NCBI GenBank assembly: GCA_002689455.1
Contig: NZGE01000010.1
Span: 1 to 41,204, forward strand
Source: Magnetococcales bacterium
GTDB lineage: Bacteria; Pseudomonadota; Alphaproteobacteria; UBA2136
Length of the DNA stretch: 41,204 bases
Reading direction: 5' to 3'
Below the pieces are notes generated by a model that saw only the letters and a program-made list of their open reading frames with translations, was not told the origin of the DNA and did no database searches. A program made the position numbers and the translations under genes. Positions 1 through 8,771 of the stretch are shown piece by piece; position 1 is the first letter of the stretch, and each line of letters begins with the position of its first letter.

Positions 1-587
1 TAAAAGTCAAAAATATTTTTTTCAAGGATAATGGCATCAACTTCTTTTTTAAGCAGTGCTTTTACTTGCTCTTCTTGGTTTTTATATTCAGTATATGATT
101 TAAAATTTTTAACCATATGTTTTAAATCTTTTCCTAAGAAGTTGAAGGCATTTTCGAATAAACCTATGTTCAGGCCTTTTAAGTCAGATAGGGATTCAAT
201 GTTGTAATTGTTTTCAGATAGTGTAACGGCAATATTTTCATAATAAACAATGGGTTTTGTGTAATATAGTTTTGAACTATTTTTTTTGGGGAAATTGAAT
301 GCACCTACAACATGTTTTGTGAGTAAGTTTCGTTGAATTTCATTATTGCTTAGATATGTGAATGTTACATCGTAACCTTGAGTTTCAAAACTTTTTTTTA
401 TAATGTCAGCAACAATGCCTTTGTTTTGATCTTTAATGAAATAAGGAGGGATAGAAGAGCTTGTTGCAATTCTGATATTTGTATTATTTTCGTGTTGTGA
501 ACTTGCATGGCTTACAGGAAATAAGTATATACTTAATATACAAAAAAACACGATTTTGTGCGAAATAATATTAAATAGATTATTCAT
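1..587 (-). CDS. Periplasmic amino-acid-type solute-binding protein (SBP family 3), cut by window edge
   Basis: The minus-strand frame is open from an ATG at 587 to the window edge, giving 195 codons without a stop. It begins with a hydrophobic signal segment (about residues 10-30, ending PVSHA) followed by IRIATSSSIPPYFIKD and GIVADIIKKSFE. That opening is typical of family-3 binding proteins, which bind a small polar ligand in the periplasm for an ABC importer or act as a sensory domain. Further on, TKPIVYYENIAVTLSE and SLSDLKGLNIGLFEN match the usual hinge and second-lobe pattern. The C-terminus is outside the window, so it could be a stand-alone binding protein or the sensor part of a larger protein. 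It follows the sigma/anti-sigma pair by 45 bp on the same strand and may be co-transcribed. The ligand cannot be told. Confidence 0.8.
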   Translation of the reverse strand, partial: MNNLFNIISHKIVFFCILSIYLFPVSHASSQHENNTNIRIATSSSIPPYFIKDQNKGIVADIIKKSFETQGYDVTFTYLSNNEIQRNLLTKHVVGAFNFPKKNSSKLYYTKPIVYYENIAVTLSENNYNIESLSDLKGLNIGLFENAFNFLGKDLKHMVKNFKSYTEYKNQEEQVKALLKKEVDAIILEKNIFDF

Positions 588-632
588 ATACCATTCTCAA
601 ATTTGAATTTTTACTTATATAATCAAAACAGA

Positions 633-1268
633 TTACCATTTAAGGTGTTTATTACCAAAGTAAATTCCGAGAGAGCTGTATAGAATAAAAGGTGTTATAT
701 GTAATATAGATTGGTGGTCAAGGGTTTCATTTTCACATGTAAAGCGCACAAGTAAATAGCCGAGAAGGGCGCTGTAACTGAAGATAGCAAAACCCAAAGT
801 TTTAGGGTGTGTCGTCATTTGTTTTTTTAAAAAATAAAAACCAGCCATAATATTGGGTAACGAAATAAGCGTCATGGTTCCTGCACAGTGTGCTTCTTGT
901 ATGATATTTGAAAAGTTTAAACTTGCTGGAAGGGCTGGGAGGAGGGCTGTTCCAACAAAGGCCATGAATAACATAATAATGCAAGCGATGTTTGTTTTTG
1001 TTTTTTGTGTGTAAGGGGACAAATTCTTAAAGGCTAAATAAGAAATTAATATATATAAAACGCCAATGGATGTAATTTCGATATTAAAGTAATTGTTTGA
1101 TGTTTTTAAGGTTATATCTTCTCTTAAGTTGTAAAATAGAAATCCCATAAATGTAACATAGGCTAGAGAAAGAGTTATAAACTTTGCAAAGGGTAAAGCA
1201 AATGACGTGTAATGAATTTCTGTGTTTTCATTTACCAAGCTTTGGATGATGTCGTTGTTTTGGTTCAT
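633..1268 (-). CDS. nrsF: NrsF-like membrane anti-sigma factor (DUF1109 type)
   Basis: This 211-residue protein has about six hydrophobic spans (roughly 25-47, 66-82, 94-112, 134-148, 158-177, 190-206). Its start overlaps the stop of the ECF sigma gene by 4 bp (ATGA), so the two are translationally coupled. Size, topology and position next to an ECF sigma factor match NrsF/DUF1109 proteins, which hold a sigma factor at the inner membrane and release it under oxidative or heavy-metal stress. Cysteines lie at 96, 128 and 178. The last two are 50 residues apart, the spacing I recall for the two functional cysteines of Caulobacter NrsF. The family call rests on topology, context and cysteine pattern, not on an alignment. 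Confidence 0.72.
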   Translation of the reverse strand: MNQNNDIIQSLVNENTEIHYTSFALPFAKFITLSLAYVTFMGFLFYNLREDITLKTSNNYFNIEITSIGVLYILISYLAFKNLSPYTQKTKTNIACIIMLFMAFVGTALLPALPASLNFSNIIQEAHCAGTMTLISLPNIMAGFYFLKKQMTTHPKTLGFAIFSYSALLGYLLVRFTCENETLDHQSILHITPFILYSSLGIYFGNKHLKW

Positions 1269-1792
1269 GAAAGTACCTTTCTCATTTTTTCAAGGCTTCT
1301 ATGTATCGTTACTTTAACAGTGTTAATGTTTAAATTCATCTTATGTGCAATTTCTGCAGTTGTATATCCTTCTATTTTAGACATGATTACCACTTTACGT
1401 TGCTTTTCATTTAAATGTTTAAAGGCTTTATCTATAAGTTCGGTCGATTCGATTGTTTTGGTTACATTGTAATGTTCTTTTATTTTTTCAAACTCTTCTT
1501 CGGGTATTGAATCTTCTTTGTTTTTGTATGCTTTTCTTAAGTGATCGGATGTTCTGTAATGAAAAATTGCATAAATCCAAGGGTTTAAATTTTTAGATGG
1601 ATTGTATGTGTGGCGTGACTGATGAATTGATATTAATATTTCCTGGACAATATCATCATGTACATGGACGTTTGAAATGTGACTTTGCACATATTTGTAT
1701 GCCATTTTTTCGATGTTATTTAAGAACGTTTCGTAGGACTTTTTGTCACCGTTATTTGCTTTTAAAAACTGTTCTTTTAATTGGTTTTCCAA
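1265..1792 (-). CDS. ECF-type RNA polymerase sigma factor
   Basis: A 175-residue two-domain sigma factor. Region 2 (about 15-85) contains HDDIVQEILISIHQ and the NPWIYAIFHYRTSDHLRK segment of 2.3/2.4. Region 4 (about 115-172) contains a helix-turn-helix, YTTAEIAHKMNLNINTVKVTIHR. There is no region 1.1 or 3, which is the ECF (group 4) layout. It directs RNA polymerase to a small stress regulon and is probably held by the overlapping downstream membrane protein. The DxxR-like acidic patch and conserved region 4.2 are intact, so it looks functional. Upstream is a short AT-rich space shared with the divergent transporter at 1912. I could not find the GTAACC-type -35 reported for Caulobacter SigF targets there, so autoregulation is not supported. 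Confidence 0.88.
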   Translation of the reverse strand: MENQLKEQFLKANNGDKKSYETFLNNIEKMAYKYVQSHISNVHVHDDIVQEILISIHQSRHTYNPSKNLNPWIYAIFHYRTSDHLRKAYKNKEDSIPEEEFEKIKEHYNVTKTIESTELIDKAFKHLNEKQRKVVIMSKIEGYTTAEIAHKMNLNINTVKVTIHRSLEKMRKVLS

Positions 1793-1801
1793 GGGGGTTT
1801 T

Positions 1802-1830
1802 TTGCGCCTGTGTGTTTTATATTTTATGTT
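1802..1830 (+). promoter_or_regulatory. Possible sigma70-type promoter for the DASS transporter
   Basis: TTGCGC (1802-1807) and TATGTT (1825-1830) are separated by 17 bp and lie 82 bp before the preferred ATG at 1912. Each box has two mismatches to consensus in a very AT-rich stretch, so this is only a plausible assignment. Confidence 0.3.
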
Positions 1831-1911
1831 TAAAAATAAATATTTTTGTAAATGTTAAAGGGAACAGCTATAATTTCCAAGTTGAAAATAAAAAGAACTG
1901 AACGGAAAAGC

Positions 1912-3702
1912 ATGGAACCTACTGGAATTATTATAGTACTTTCTATTTTGGTAGGGTCGATTGTTTTGTTTGTTACCGATAAACTTCGTGTGGATTTGGT
2001 TGCAATGATTGTTCTTTTGACACTTCTCCTTACAAATTCTGTCCCAGAATCTGAAATTTTATCAGGCTTTGCAAGTCCTGCAACGATGACTGTGGCTGCT
2101 ATGTTTATTATTAGTGCAGGTCTTCAACGAACTGGTATTGTAAGATATATTGCCAGCCGCCTTCATTTACTTGTAGGCGAAGGAAAAGAACGTTTAACCC
2201 CTATTATTATGATGACCTGCGGTTTTTTTAGTGCTTTCACAAATAACACGGCCACCGTTGCTGTCTTAATGCCAGTTTCATTAAAATTATCAGCTGAAAG
2301 AGGGTTGAACCCATCTAGAATTTTAATGCCCTTGTCATTTGCGGCTCAGTTTGGTGGTGTTTGTACGCTGATTGGTACAACAACAAACCTGCTTGTGAAT
2401 GCAATTGCGATTGATCATGGTATTCAACCTTTTAATATGTTTGAATTTGCGCAGCTTGGTATCGTTTGTTTTGTGGTTGGGAGTGTTTACATGTTATTTG
2501 CGAGTAAATACCTTTTAAAGGACAATGCAAAGCTCTCGGATGCAACGGCAGAATACCGTTTGAAGGACTATATGACTGAAATGCGCGTTTTGGAGGGGTC
2601 TCCTTTGATTGGTCAGCGTGGGGTTGATAATGACCTTACTAAGCTTGGCAATGATAATTCAACTATTCGTGTTTTAGAAATTGTGCGCGAAGGTCGTATG
2701 ATTTGGGCGCCTCAAACCACTGAAATACGAGAAGGCGATCTTTTATTGATTCGGGGTGATATCGGCAAGGTGATGGAATCGGAGTCGATGCTTAAAATAG
2801 AAGACTGGGCTGAAGGTAACTTAAGTAATATCCACTTACAAAGTGACGATATAACATTGGTAGAAGTTGTTATTCCAAGTGGCTCAAGCATTATTGGCCG
2901 TTCTTTAACACAGCTTGACTTTTATTGGCGTTACCATGCGGCAGTTTTAGGTGTGCGTCGCCGTGGTGATGTTTTGCATGAACGTATCGCTAAAATTGAC
3001 TTTAAAGAGGGGGATACCCTTTTACTTCAAGGTCACAAAGAAGATTTATCCCACATTTCAAATGAAAAAGATTTTATGCTTTTGCAAGATTTGTCAACAT
3101 TACGCCTTAAAAAGCGTCGTTCAATTATCGCATTTATGATTTTAGTTTGGGTTCTTTTAGCAGCCTCAACAGGTTTTATGTCCATTCTTGCAGCTTCCTT
3201 AATTGGGGCGATTGGTATGATTGTTACACGTTGTATTACAGCTTCAGAAGCTTATGACGCTGTTGATTTTAAAGTTATAGTTCTACTTGCAGGGCTTATA
3301 CCGCTTGGCATGGCGATGGAGCATTCTGGTTTGGTGGATTTAATTGTAGATTTTATGATTTTGTATGTCGGACAGTATGGTCCATATGTTTCTTTATGTG
3401 TGTTGTACTTTATGACAGTGTTCTTAACATCTGTCATGTCAAATGCAGCTACAGCTGTGCTTTTAGCACCCATTGGGCTAGCGCTTGCAGAAGGTTTTGC
3501 GGTTGACCCTAAACCATTTTTGATGGCTGTTACATTTGCAGCCTCAACTTGTTTTGCCACACCTGTGGGTTACCAAACAAACGTTATGATTTATGGCCCT
3601 GGGGGTTATAAATACATAGATTTTCTTAAAGTGGGTCTTCCGCTTAATCTTATCTTTTTCGTTATTTCTGTCACACTGATACCTTTGTTTTGGCCTTTCT
3701 AA
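1912..3702 (+). CDS. SLC13/DASS-family anion transporter with two RCK_C (TrkA-C) domains
   Basis: An inner-membrane carrier of about 596 residues. N-terminal spans include the motif FTNNTATVAVLMPVS. A cytoplasmic insert in the middle (about residues 200-385) shows two RCK_C-type units, each with an I-G-x-x-L type core (SPLIGQRGVDNDLTKLG and GSSIIGRSLTQLDFYWR). A second membrane half follows with SNAATAVLLAPIGLAL and ATPVGYQTNVMIYGPGGY. This is the bacterial divalent-anion/sodium symporter layout (sulfate, dicarboxylate or similar), with RCK_C domains probably sensing a ligand. The start at 1912 is preferred: the upstream ATG at 1852 lacks a ribosome-binding site and would add 20 polar residues before the first span, while 1912 has GGAAAAG just upstream. 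It is divergent from the ECF operon. The substrate is not deducible. Confidence 0.85.
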   Translation: MEPTGIIIVLSILVGSIVLFVTDKLRVDLVAMIVLLTLLLTNSVPESEILSGFASPATMTVAAMFIISAGLQRTGIVRYIASRLHLLVGEGKERLTPIIMMTCGFFSAFTNNTATVAVLMPVSLKLSAERGLNPSRILMPLSFAAQFGGVCTLIGTTTNLLVNAIAIDHGIQPFNMFEFAQLGIVCFVVGSVYMLFASKYLLKDNAKLSDATAEYRLKDYMTEMRVLEGSPLIGQRGVDNDLTKLGNDNSTIRVLEIVREGRMIWAPQTTEIREGDLLLIRGDIGKVMESESMLKIEDWAEGNLSNIHLQSDDITLVEVVIPSGSSIIGRSLTQLDFYWRYHAAVLGVRRRGDVLHERIAKIDFKEGDTLLLQGHKEDLSHISNEKDFMLLQDLSTLRLKKRRSIIAFMILVWVLLAASTGFMSILAASLIGAIGMIVTRCITASEAYDAVDFKVIVLLAGLIPLGMAMEHSGLVDLIVDFMILYVGQYGPYVSLCVLYFMTVFLTSVMSNAATAVLLAPIGLALAEGFAVDPKPFLMAVTFAASTCFATPVGYQTNVMIYGPGGYKYIDFLKVGLPLNLIFFVISVTLIPLFWPF

Positions 3703-3797
3703 TTTTAAAAATATCCTCCGTGTTAGTGGATTTTAATGTCATAGGTGTAAACTGAATTCACAAGTGTTAGAAAAATTTTGGAAGTTAAGAAGTTTAC

Positions 3798-4412
3798 ATG
3801 AGTATTATTGATGATTTTATTGGCGCGTTAGAGCTAGGTCAGCGTTCAGGGGCAATGACTATTGAAAAAACAATGGACCTTATTTTAGCTAAAGCACGTC
3901 GTCATACGGCAGCAGAGGCTGGGAGTATTTTTATTGTGCGTCCAAACGCTGATGAGCCTGCAGAATTAAAAGCATGTTCCCTGCAAAATGACCGCATTCA
4001 AATGAATCAAGAAACTTTTTCTGTGCCTATTAATAAAACAAGTATTGCAGGTTATGTTGCTGTAACAGGTGAAGTTGTGGAAGTGGATGACTTATATGAA
4101 ATATCACCAAACATGCCATACTCTTTTAACAGAAGTTTTGATGACAGGGCAGGTTATCGATCTAAGTCAATGTTGGCATTTCCACTTAAAAATTATCAAG
4201 GTCAGGTGATTGGTGTTGTACAGCTTTTAAATCATATTAATGGTGTGGATGAGTTAGGAACGCCAACGTATGAACCCTTCCCATTCACGTTTGTGGATGA
4301 TATGAAAAGTTTGATTAGTGTGTTGGGTGCTATGGTTGAACGTACAGACCTATTGTTTGAAATTAAAAAACTTCGTAAAGAAGTTGAAGCTTTGAGAGGA
4401 ATTAAAGCTTAA
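3798..4412 (+). CDS. GAF-domain sensory protein
   Basis: A soluble 204-residue protein. A GAF domain fills about residues 20-180: TAAEAGSIFIVRP, then TSIAGYVAVTGEVVEVDDLYEISP, then SKSMLAFPLKNYQGQVIGVVQLLN are the usual strand and helix signatures. The last 25 residues (EIKKLRKEVEALRG) are a short charged coiled coil suited to dimerisation. GAF domains bind cyclic nucleotides or other small molecules. Here the gene lies 25 bp before the Slam-like gene and in line with a CHASE2 adenylate cyclase, so a role in sensing or tuning cyclic nucleotide signalling is a reasonable inference. There is no fused output domain, so it must act through a partner. It probably starts an operon running to 10961. 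Confidence 0.83.
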   Translation: MSIIDDFIGALELGQRSGAMTIEKTMDLILAKARRHTAAEAGSIFIVRPNADEPAELKACSLQNDRIQMNQETFSVPINKTSIAGYVAVTGEVVEVDDLYEISPNMPYSFNRSFDDRAGYRSKSMLAFPLKNYQGQVIGVVQLLNHINGVDELGTPTYEPFPFTFVDDMKSLISVLGAMVERTDLLFEIKKLRKEVEALRGIKA

Positions 4413-4437
4413 ATTTCATCAACGAACAGTATGAGGG

Positions 4438-5760
4438 GTGTTGTTGGTTAGAGATATCGCATTTAAATTTTTGTTATTGGCAGGGTTTGTTACCCTGCCT
4501 TTGGTTGCTTTTTCACAAAATTTAGATACGGATGATAATCAAAGTGAAACGAACGAACTAACGCAACTTTTTGAAGAGATTTCAAGAAACCCAGATAATT
4601 TAAATAACAATTACAGATACGCAAAGCTTGCTGAAAAAATGGGTAAGTATTACGAATCTATTGCGGCATATGAACGTATGTTGATTCAAAGCCCAAGCCT
4701 TGATCGTGTTAAATTAGATTTAGCCTTGCTTTACTTTAAAGTGGGTAGTATGGATGAGGCAAAGAAGTTGTTTTTAGAGGTGAAGTCTAAAAACCCTCCT
4801 GCGCAGGTTGCTCAAAATATTAATAAATTTCTAGCACAAATTGATGGGAAAAACCGCAAGCACAGCTTTGGTGCTAACGTTACATTAGGCTATGGGTCTG
4901 ATTCAAATCCAAGCGCTTCACCAAGTTCAGGGTCTGTAGATGTTTTTGGTGTTGGTATTCCTGTGGATGATGCAACTTCAGGTCAATCAGATGATCAAAA
5001 ATTCGCACATGTGCGCTTAACGCATAGTACTCAAGTTCCATATGTAAAAAATACTGTGTGGAGTAACGAAGCCTCTTTTTATAAGGCAGTTCAGGATAAT
5101 GCATCCTCTCTAAATACAACGGTATATGCTTTAAAGACAGGGGTTTCACAATCAAATCAAAATGGCCGATTACGTTACGGTGCACATTTAAATTGTTCGA
5201 ATGTGAATTTGGCAGAGCATGAATATTTAAACACATATGGCTATGACGTTTTTATGGATTATATCATGTCTCGTAAGGCTAAGTTACGTTTAAGTCATTC
5301 CCAAGATTATCGTAAATTCCAAAATAGCCCAACCGTTACAACATATGAAGATCGAAATGGTCGTGCCAGTGAAGATAAGCTATCGCTAACGGCTATGGTT
5401 ACGCCTAAAGATATTGTAAACGCAAGTTTGTCCTTAAGGCGTGAACATGCGGGTGTCGATTATTATACAAATCGATCTAGGAGTTTTGGTTTAAACTATA
5501 CGCGTTTATTGGAAAATGGTTTTTACATGACGGGTGGTGCAACGTTTAAACGCACTAAATATAAAGATGTGGATTCTTTTGTAAACCCGTTTGTGGTGCG
5601 AGAAGATAATGAAAGAACATGGACTGTTGGTTTAGGCAAAAATATAACTTCAAACTTAACATGTGGTTTTGTTTACCAAGATAAAAAGATCGAATCTAAT
5701 ATCCAAAACTATGAATATACCAATGAACGTATCACAGCTACGTTGAGCTGGAGATATTAA
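4438..5760 (+). CDS. TPR plus outer-membrane beta-barrel protein, Slam-like (DUF560)
   Basis: A 440-residue exported protein. A signal peptide covers about 1-27 (ending LVAFSQ). Tetratricopeptide-like repeats span about 45-135 (NYRYAKLAEKMGKYYESIAA, DLALLYFKVGSMDEAKKLF). From about 143 on, alternating beta-strands start with FGANVTLGYGSDSNPSASP and end in the aromatic ITATLSWRY, the expected C-terminus of an outer-membrane barrel. A periplasmic TPR domain followed by a roughly 300-residue barrel is the layout of Slam, which moves TbpB-like proteins across the outer membrane. The start is non-ATG: GTG at 4438 or one of two TTG codons at 4441 and 4444 fit the purine stretch GAGGGG. The next gene encodes a plausible client. 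Family assignment is by architecture and the barrel-entry motif. Transport is inferred. Confidence 0.7.
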   Translation: MLLVRDIAFKFLLLAGFVTLPLVAFSQNLDTDDNQSETNELTQLFEEISRNPDNLNNNYRYAKLAEKMGKYYESIAAYERMLIQSPSLDRVKLDLALLYFKVGSMDEAKKLFLEVKSKNPPAQVAQNINKFLAQIDGKNRKHSFGANVTLGYGSDSNPSASPSSGSVDVFGVGIPVDDATSGQSDDQKFAHVRLTHSTQVPYVKNTVWSNEASFYKAVQDNASSLNTTVYALKTGVSQSNQNGRLRYGAHLNCSNVNLAEHEYLNTYGYDVFMDYIMSRKAKLRLSHSQDYRKFQNSPTVTTYEDRNGRASEDKLSLTAMVTPKDIVNASLSLRREHAGVDYYTNRSRSFGLNYTRLLENGFYMTGGATFKRTKYKDVDSFVNPFVVREDNERTWTVGLGKNITSNLTCGFVYQDKKIESNIQNYEYTNERITATLSWRY

Positions 5761-5832
5761 TTTGTCAGTTTGTGGAAGTATATAACTTTAGAGTTAACCT
5801 ATAAATAAAAAGAATAATTAAGGGATATATTC

Positions 5833-8733
5833 TTGAAAAATACATTAAGAGCATTTTTGGTGTTAGTGGCATTGGCTGTTGCTGTGCCTGCTTGGTCCGT
5901 TGAAACGATTGGTAAAGTTTTAGCTGTTAAAGGTGATGTTAAGGCAGTTGCTGCTGACGGAACAGAAAGAAGTAAACTTTCACTATCTTCTCCTATATAT
6001 GCAAATGAAAAAATTTATACAGGGGAAAATGCCAAGGTACAAATTATGTTTAGTGATAAATCACTCTACACAATTGGTCAAAATGCAGAAGTAATTTTAG
6101 ATGAATATGTTTACAACCCTGAAACAGGTGATGGTAAATCAATCATTGAAGTCACAAAGGGTATTTTTAGGTTTTTAACGGGTGATATTGCTAAAAAAGA
6201 TCCTGAAAAAGTAAAAGTCAACACACCATTTGCAACAATTGGTGTGCGTGGTTCAGGTGGTATTGTCAATGTTGAACCAACAGGGCAAACAACACTTAAT
6301 ATGACAGAATGTTGTTTGAACATTTCACAACGTGGAAACAATGCGCCGCCAGTTCAGCTAACGCAGGTTAATACGTTTAGCCGTGTTACACCTGCGGGTG
6401 AGGTTTCACAACCAGAGCCTGCCCCGATTGATATGCTGATGAAATTGCAGGGAGCTGTTGATTTAAAAGACGCGTCTCGTTTAGATGAAGCGCCAGTTGA
6501 AAAGAAATCAGAAGCTCAAAAACCTAAGAAAAAAACTTTAAAAGCACTGGTTAAAACGAAGCAGTCAGACGGTCAGTTGTTATCAGAGGGTGAAGAGGGT
6601 GAAAATCAGTCATCAGAGGAACAGCAGGCTCAAAACGAAGGTGGGAATAATGACGTAGATGGTACGCAGCCGCCAGCTTTGCAAGCGGGTTCAGCTGATG
6701 AAGGTGAAGGGGTTTCACTTAATAATACACCCGATGGAAATGATAATGTAGGTACGGAGTCTGGCGATGACAACAGTTTATTGTCAACATTTGGTTCAGG
6801 GGGTGGTGACAACTTCGACGGTGAACTAGACAGTGGAGATGGTTTCGAAGGGGATGGACAACCTATGGCTGGCGATCCTGCAGCTGGTACAAATAATGTA
6901 ACGGATTCACAGCAGCAACAGGCTGTGGAAGATACATTTGGCGGTAACAACAAAGCCTCCTTGTCAGACTTTGGTGAAGTTTTAAGCGGTACATGGAAGC
7001 GCCAAGATAGGGAAGGTATTAATGAGCGTAGTGGAAGTTTAAATGTTGCACTTAAAGAGGATGTCAAAACTCTGATTGTGGAAAGATTTGATTCAACTGG
7101 TAATTATATAGATCGTATGAGTTTTGATGCGCCTGCTGAAAAAGGGCGTGCAAAAACATCTGAACATCCTCAATTGCTAGGCAGTTTTGTTTACAGGGGT
7201 TTAAATGATAACTTTTATTACGTTTCTTCCAATTTTGGTCGTAACTTAAACCTTGGGCAAATTGTGGCAGGTAGCAGTGGTGTTCTAAACTCAGGGAATC
7301 AAGGTCAACAGCTGGGCGGACAAAGGCTTTATTTTAACTTTTTACCAGATACCTTTACAGGGCTTGACCAATTTGTAGATTTTAATTTAGCAGATGGTGT
7401 TTCAAACCCATTAAGAGGTTCGGGCTTTGAAGGGGAAAGACGTCACGAAGGGGCGGGGCTCATTTTTGATTATACCAATAACAATGCACAGTTCTTAGGT
7501 GGGCATGTTAACCTGTCCTATGATCCTTTAAAGGGCACTTATAATGATAGCTTTAAGTTTATGGTTGGTGAGATTGAAGGGTCAGGAAGTAATGCCTTAA
7601 CAGGTTCTATATATAGCCTGACAAATGATAGTTTTGGAGGAGGGGTAGGTTATGAATCAGGTGCACTTACAGCCAATGAAAATGAAATATATGGTGACAT
7701 TAACACATCAACAGCACAGGCTGAAATTGATGCCTATAAGTTGAATTTAGGTACAGAAACGGCCTATGCTGTGAATACGGGCGCATCTGATAATTTAAGT
7801 GTGAATAGCACGAGCGGAGCTCAAACCTTAAAAGGTTTCTCCTCTGGTTTCGTTGTGTTGGACACTGAAAATGCGCCAACAGCGGTACGTTTAGGGAATA
7901 ACGATATGTTAGGGGTTCAAATGACCCGTCAAGACCATACAGGCTCAGGCACTTCTTTTGAAACGGTTATAAGTCTCAACAAAATTGATACGAACGGTGA
8001 TATGGGATCTGCCCCAGCGGATAACTTTAAAGTCAGCTTCGGTGGAGCAGGCGCGGATTCAGCCTATATTTCACATAATGTTTATGGCGCTGAAGAATCT
8101 CAGAGTGGTTCAGGCTATGATATTGGATCAAATTACGATACTTTTTCGGGAAACCCTGCTGATGTAAATGGTGCGATGCTTTCAAGTTATTTTATAGACA
8201 TGCCAGACCGCCCTGAGATTGAAGAAACTTGCCAAGACTGCCAGTACTTAACATGGGGTGTTTGGGCGGCTGATATTGATATAAACGGTGAAATAGCTAC
8301 AGCTCAAATTGTGCCGTATGTGACAGGTCGTGAGTATCAAACATGGGACAATATCACTGGTAATGGCGTTACAAACGCATCTTATAAAGGTGTGTTGGTT
8401 GGCTCAGTAACTAATAATGGATCGGATGTACGCCATGATGTTGGCGTTTACACGGCAGATGTGGACTTTTCCAATAGGAAAATTGGTTTTGATGGGCAGT
8501 TTGCGGGTTATCACTTTTATGACAGTAATGTTGTGACAGGAGCTGCGGGTTCAAATTATGGTTTTAAAGAGGTGAAACTTGATAACTTGAAAAATAACTT
8601 AGGTGTTGATGTTGGAGATGCGACCATTAGTGGTGCATTCTATGGTGCAAGTGCTGAGGAAATGGGCGGTACTTTCAACTTTAAGCATGGCACGGTTGAG
8701 GCTGCTGGTATCTATGCAGGTAAAAAACAATAA
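5833..8733 (+). CDS. Exported FecR-domain protein with acidic linker and TbpB/Slam-client-like C-terminal region
   Basis: A 966-residue protein starting at TTG (5833) with AAGGGA 8 bp upstream. Residues 1-22 are a Sec signal peptide ending VPAWS, with no lipobox cysteine. Residues about 25-150 form a FecR domain (YIGQNAEVILDEY-like core, then ITKGIFRFLTGD-like and NTPFATIGVRGSGGIV segments), followed by a vicinal pair, Cys160-Cys161. Residues about 215-375 are a low-complexity Glu/Gln/Gly/Asp linker. From about 385 (LSGTWKRQDREG) to the end the protein is beta-rich and glycine-rich, with a CQDCQYLTWGVW motif near residue 799 and a closing GGTFNFKHGTVEAAGIYAGK strand like the barrels of TbpB-type proteins. 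FecR domains normally relay signals in the periplasm; here one is joined to a surface-protein-like module. It sits between a Slam-like gene and a CHASE2 cyclase and is probably transcribed with both. Confidence 0.72.
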   Translation: MKNTLRAFLVLVALAVAVPAWSVETIGKVLAVKGDVKAVAADGTERSKLSLSSPIYANEKIYTGENAKVQIMFSDKSLYTIGQNAEVILDEYVYNPETGDGKSIIEVTKGIFRFLTGDIAKKDPEKVKVNTPFATIGVRGSGGIVNVEPTGQTTLNMTECCLNISQRGNNAPPVQLTQVNTFSRVTPAGEVSQPEPAPIDMLMKLQGAVDLKDASRLDEAPVEKKSEAQKPKKKTLKALVKTKQSDGQLLSEGEEGENQSSEEQQAQNEGGNNDVDGTQPPALQAGSADEGEGVSLNNTPDGNDNVGTESGDDNSLLSTFGSGGGDNFDGELDSGDGFEGDGQPMAGDPAAGTNNVTDSQQQQAVEDTFGGNNKASLSDFGEVLSGTWKRQDREGINERSGSLNVALKEDVKTLIVERFDSTGNYIDRMSFDAPAEKGRAKTSEHPQLLGSFVYRGLNDNFYYVSSNFGRNLNLGQIVAGSSGVLNSGNQGQQLGGQRLYFNFLPDTFTGLDQFVDFNLADGVSNPLRGSGFEGERRHEGAGLIFDYTNNNAQFLGGHVNLSYDPLKGTYNDSFKFMVGEIEGSGSNALTGSIYSLTNDSFGGGVGYESGALTANENEIYGDINTSTAQAEIDAYKLNLGTETAYAVNTGASDNLSVNSTSGAQTLKGFSSGFVVLDTENAPTAVRLGNNDMLGVQMTRQDHTGSGTSFETVISLNKIDTNGDMGSAPADNFKVSFGGAGADSAYISHNVYGAEESQSGSGYDIGSNYDTFSGNPADVNGAMLSSYFIDMPDRPEIEETCQDCQYLTWGVWAADIDINGEIATAQIVPYVTGREYQTWDNITGNGVTNASYKGVLVGSVTNNGSDVRHDVGVYTADVDFSNRKIGFDGQFAGYHFYDSNVVTGAAGSNYGFKEVKLDNLKNNLGVDVGDATISGAFYGASAEEMGGTFNFKHGTVEAAGIYAGKKQ

Positions 8734-8771
8734 CGAGCGCCATTCAATAATAATATAAAAACAGGTGTAAA

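Noticed and set aside
1852-1911. Upstream ATG for the DASS transporter
   Set aside because: No ribosome-binding site, and it adds a basic segment not typical before the first span.
6630-7067. Antisense 145-codon open frame inside the FecR-type gene
   Set aside because: It mirrors the acidic low-complexity linker: Pro/Ser-rich by virtue of the Gly/Glu/Asp codons opposite. No start signals.
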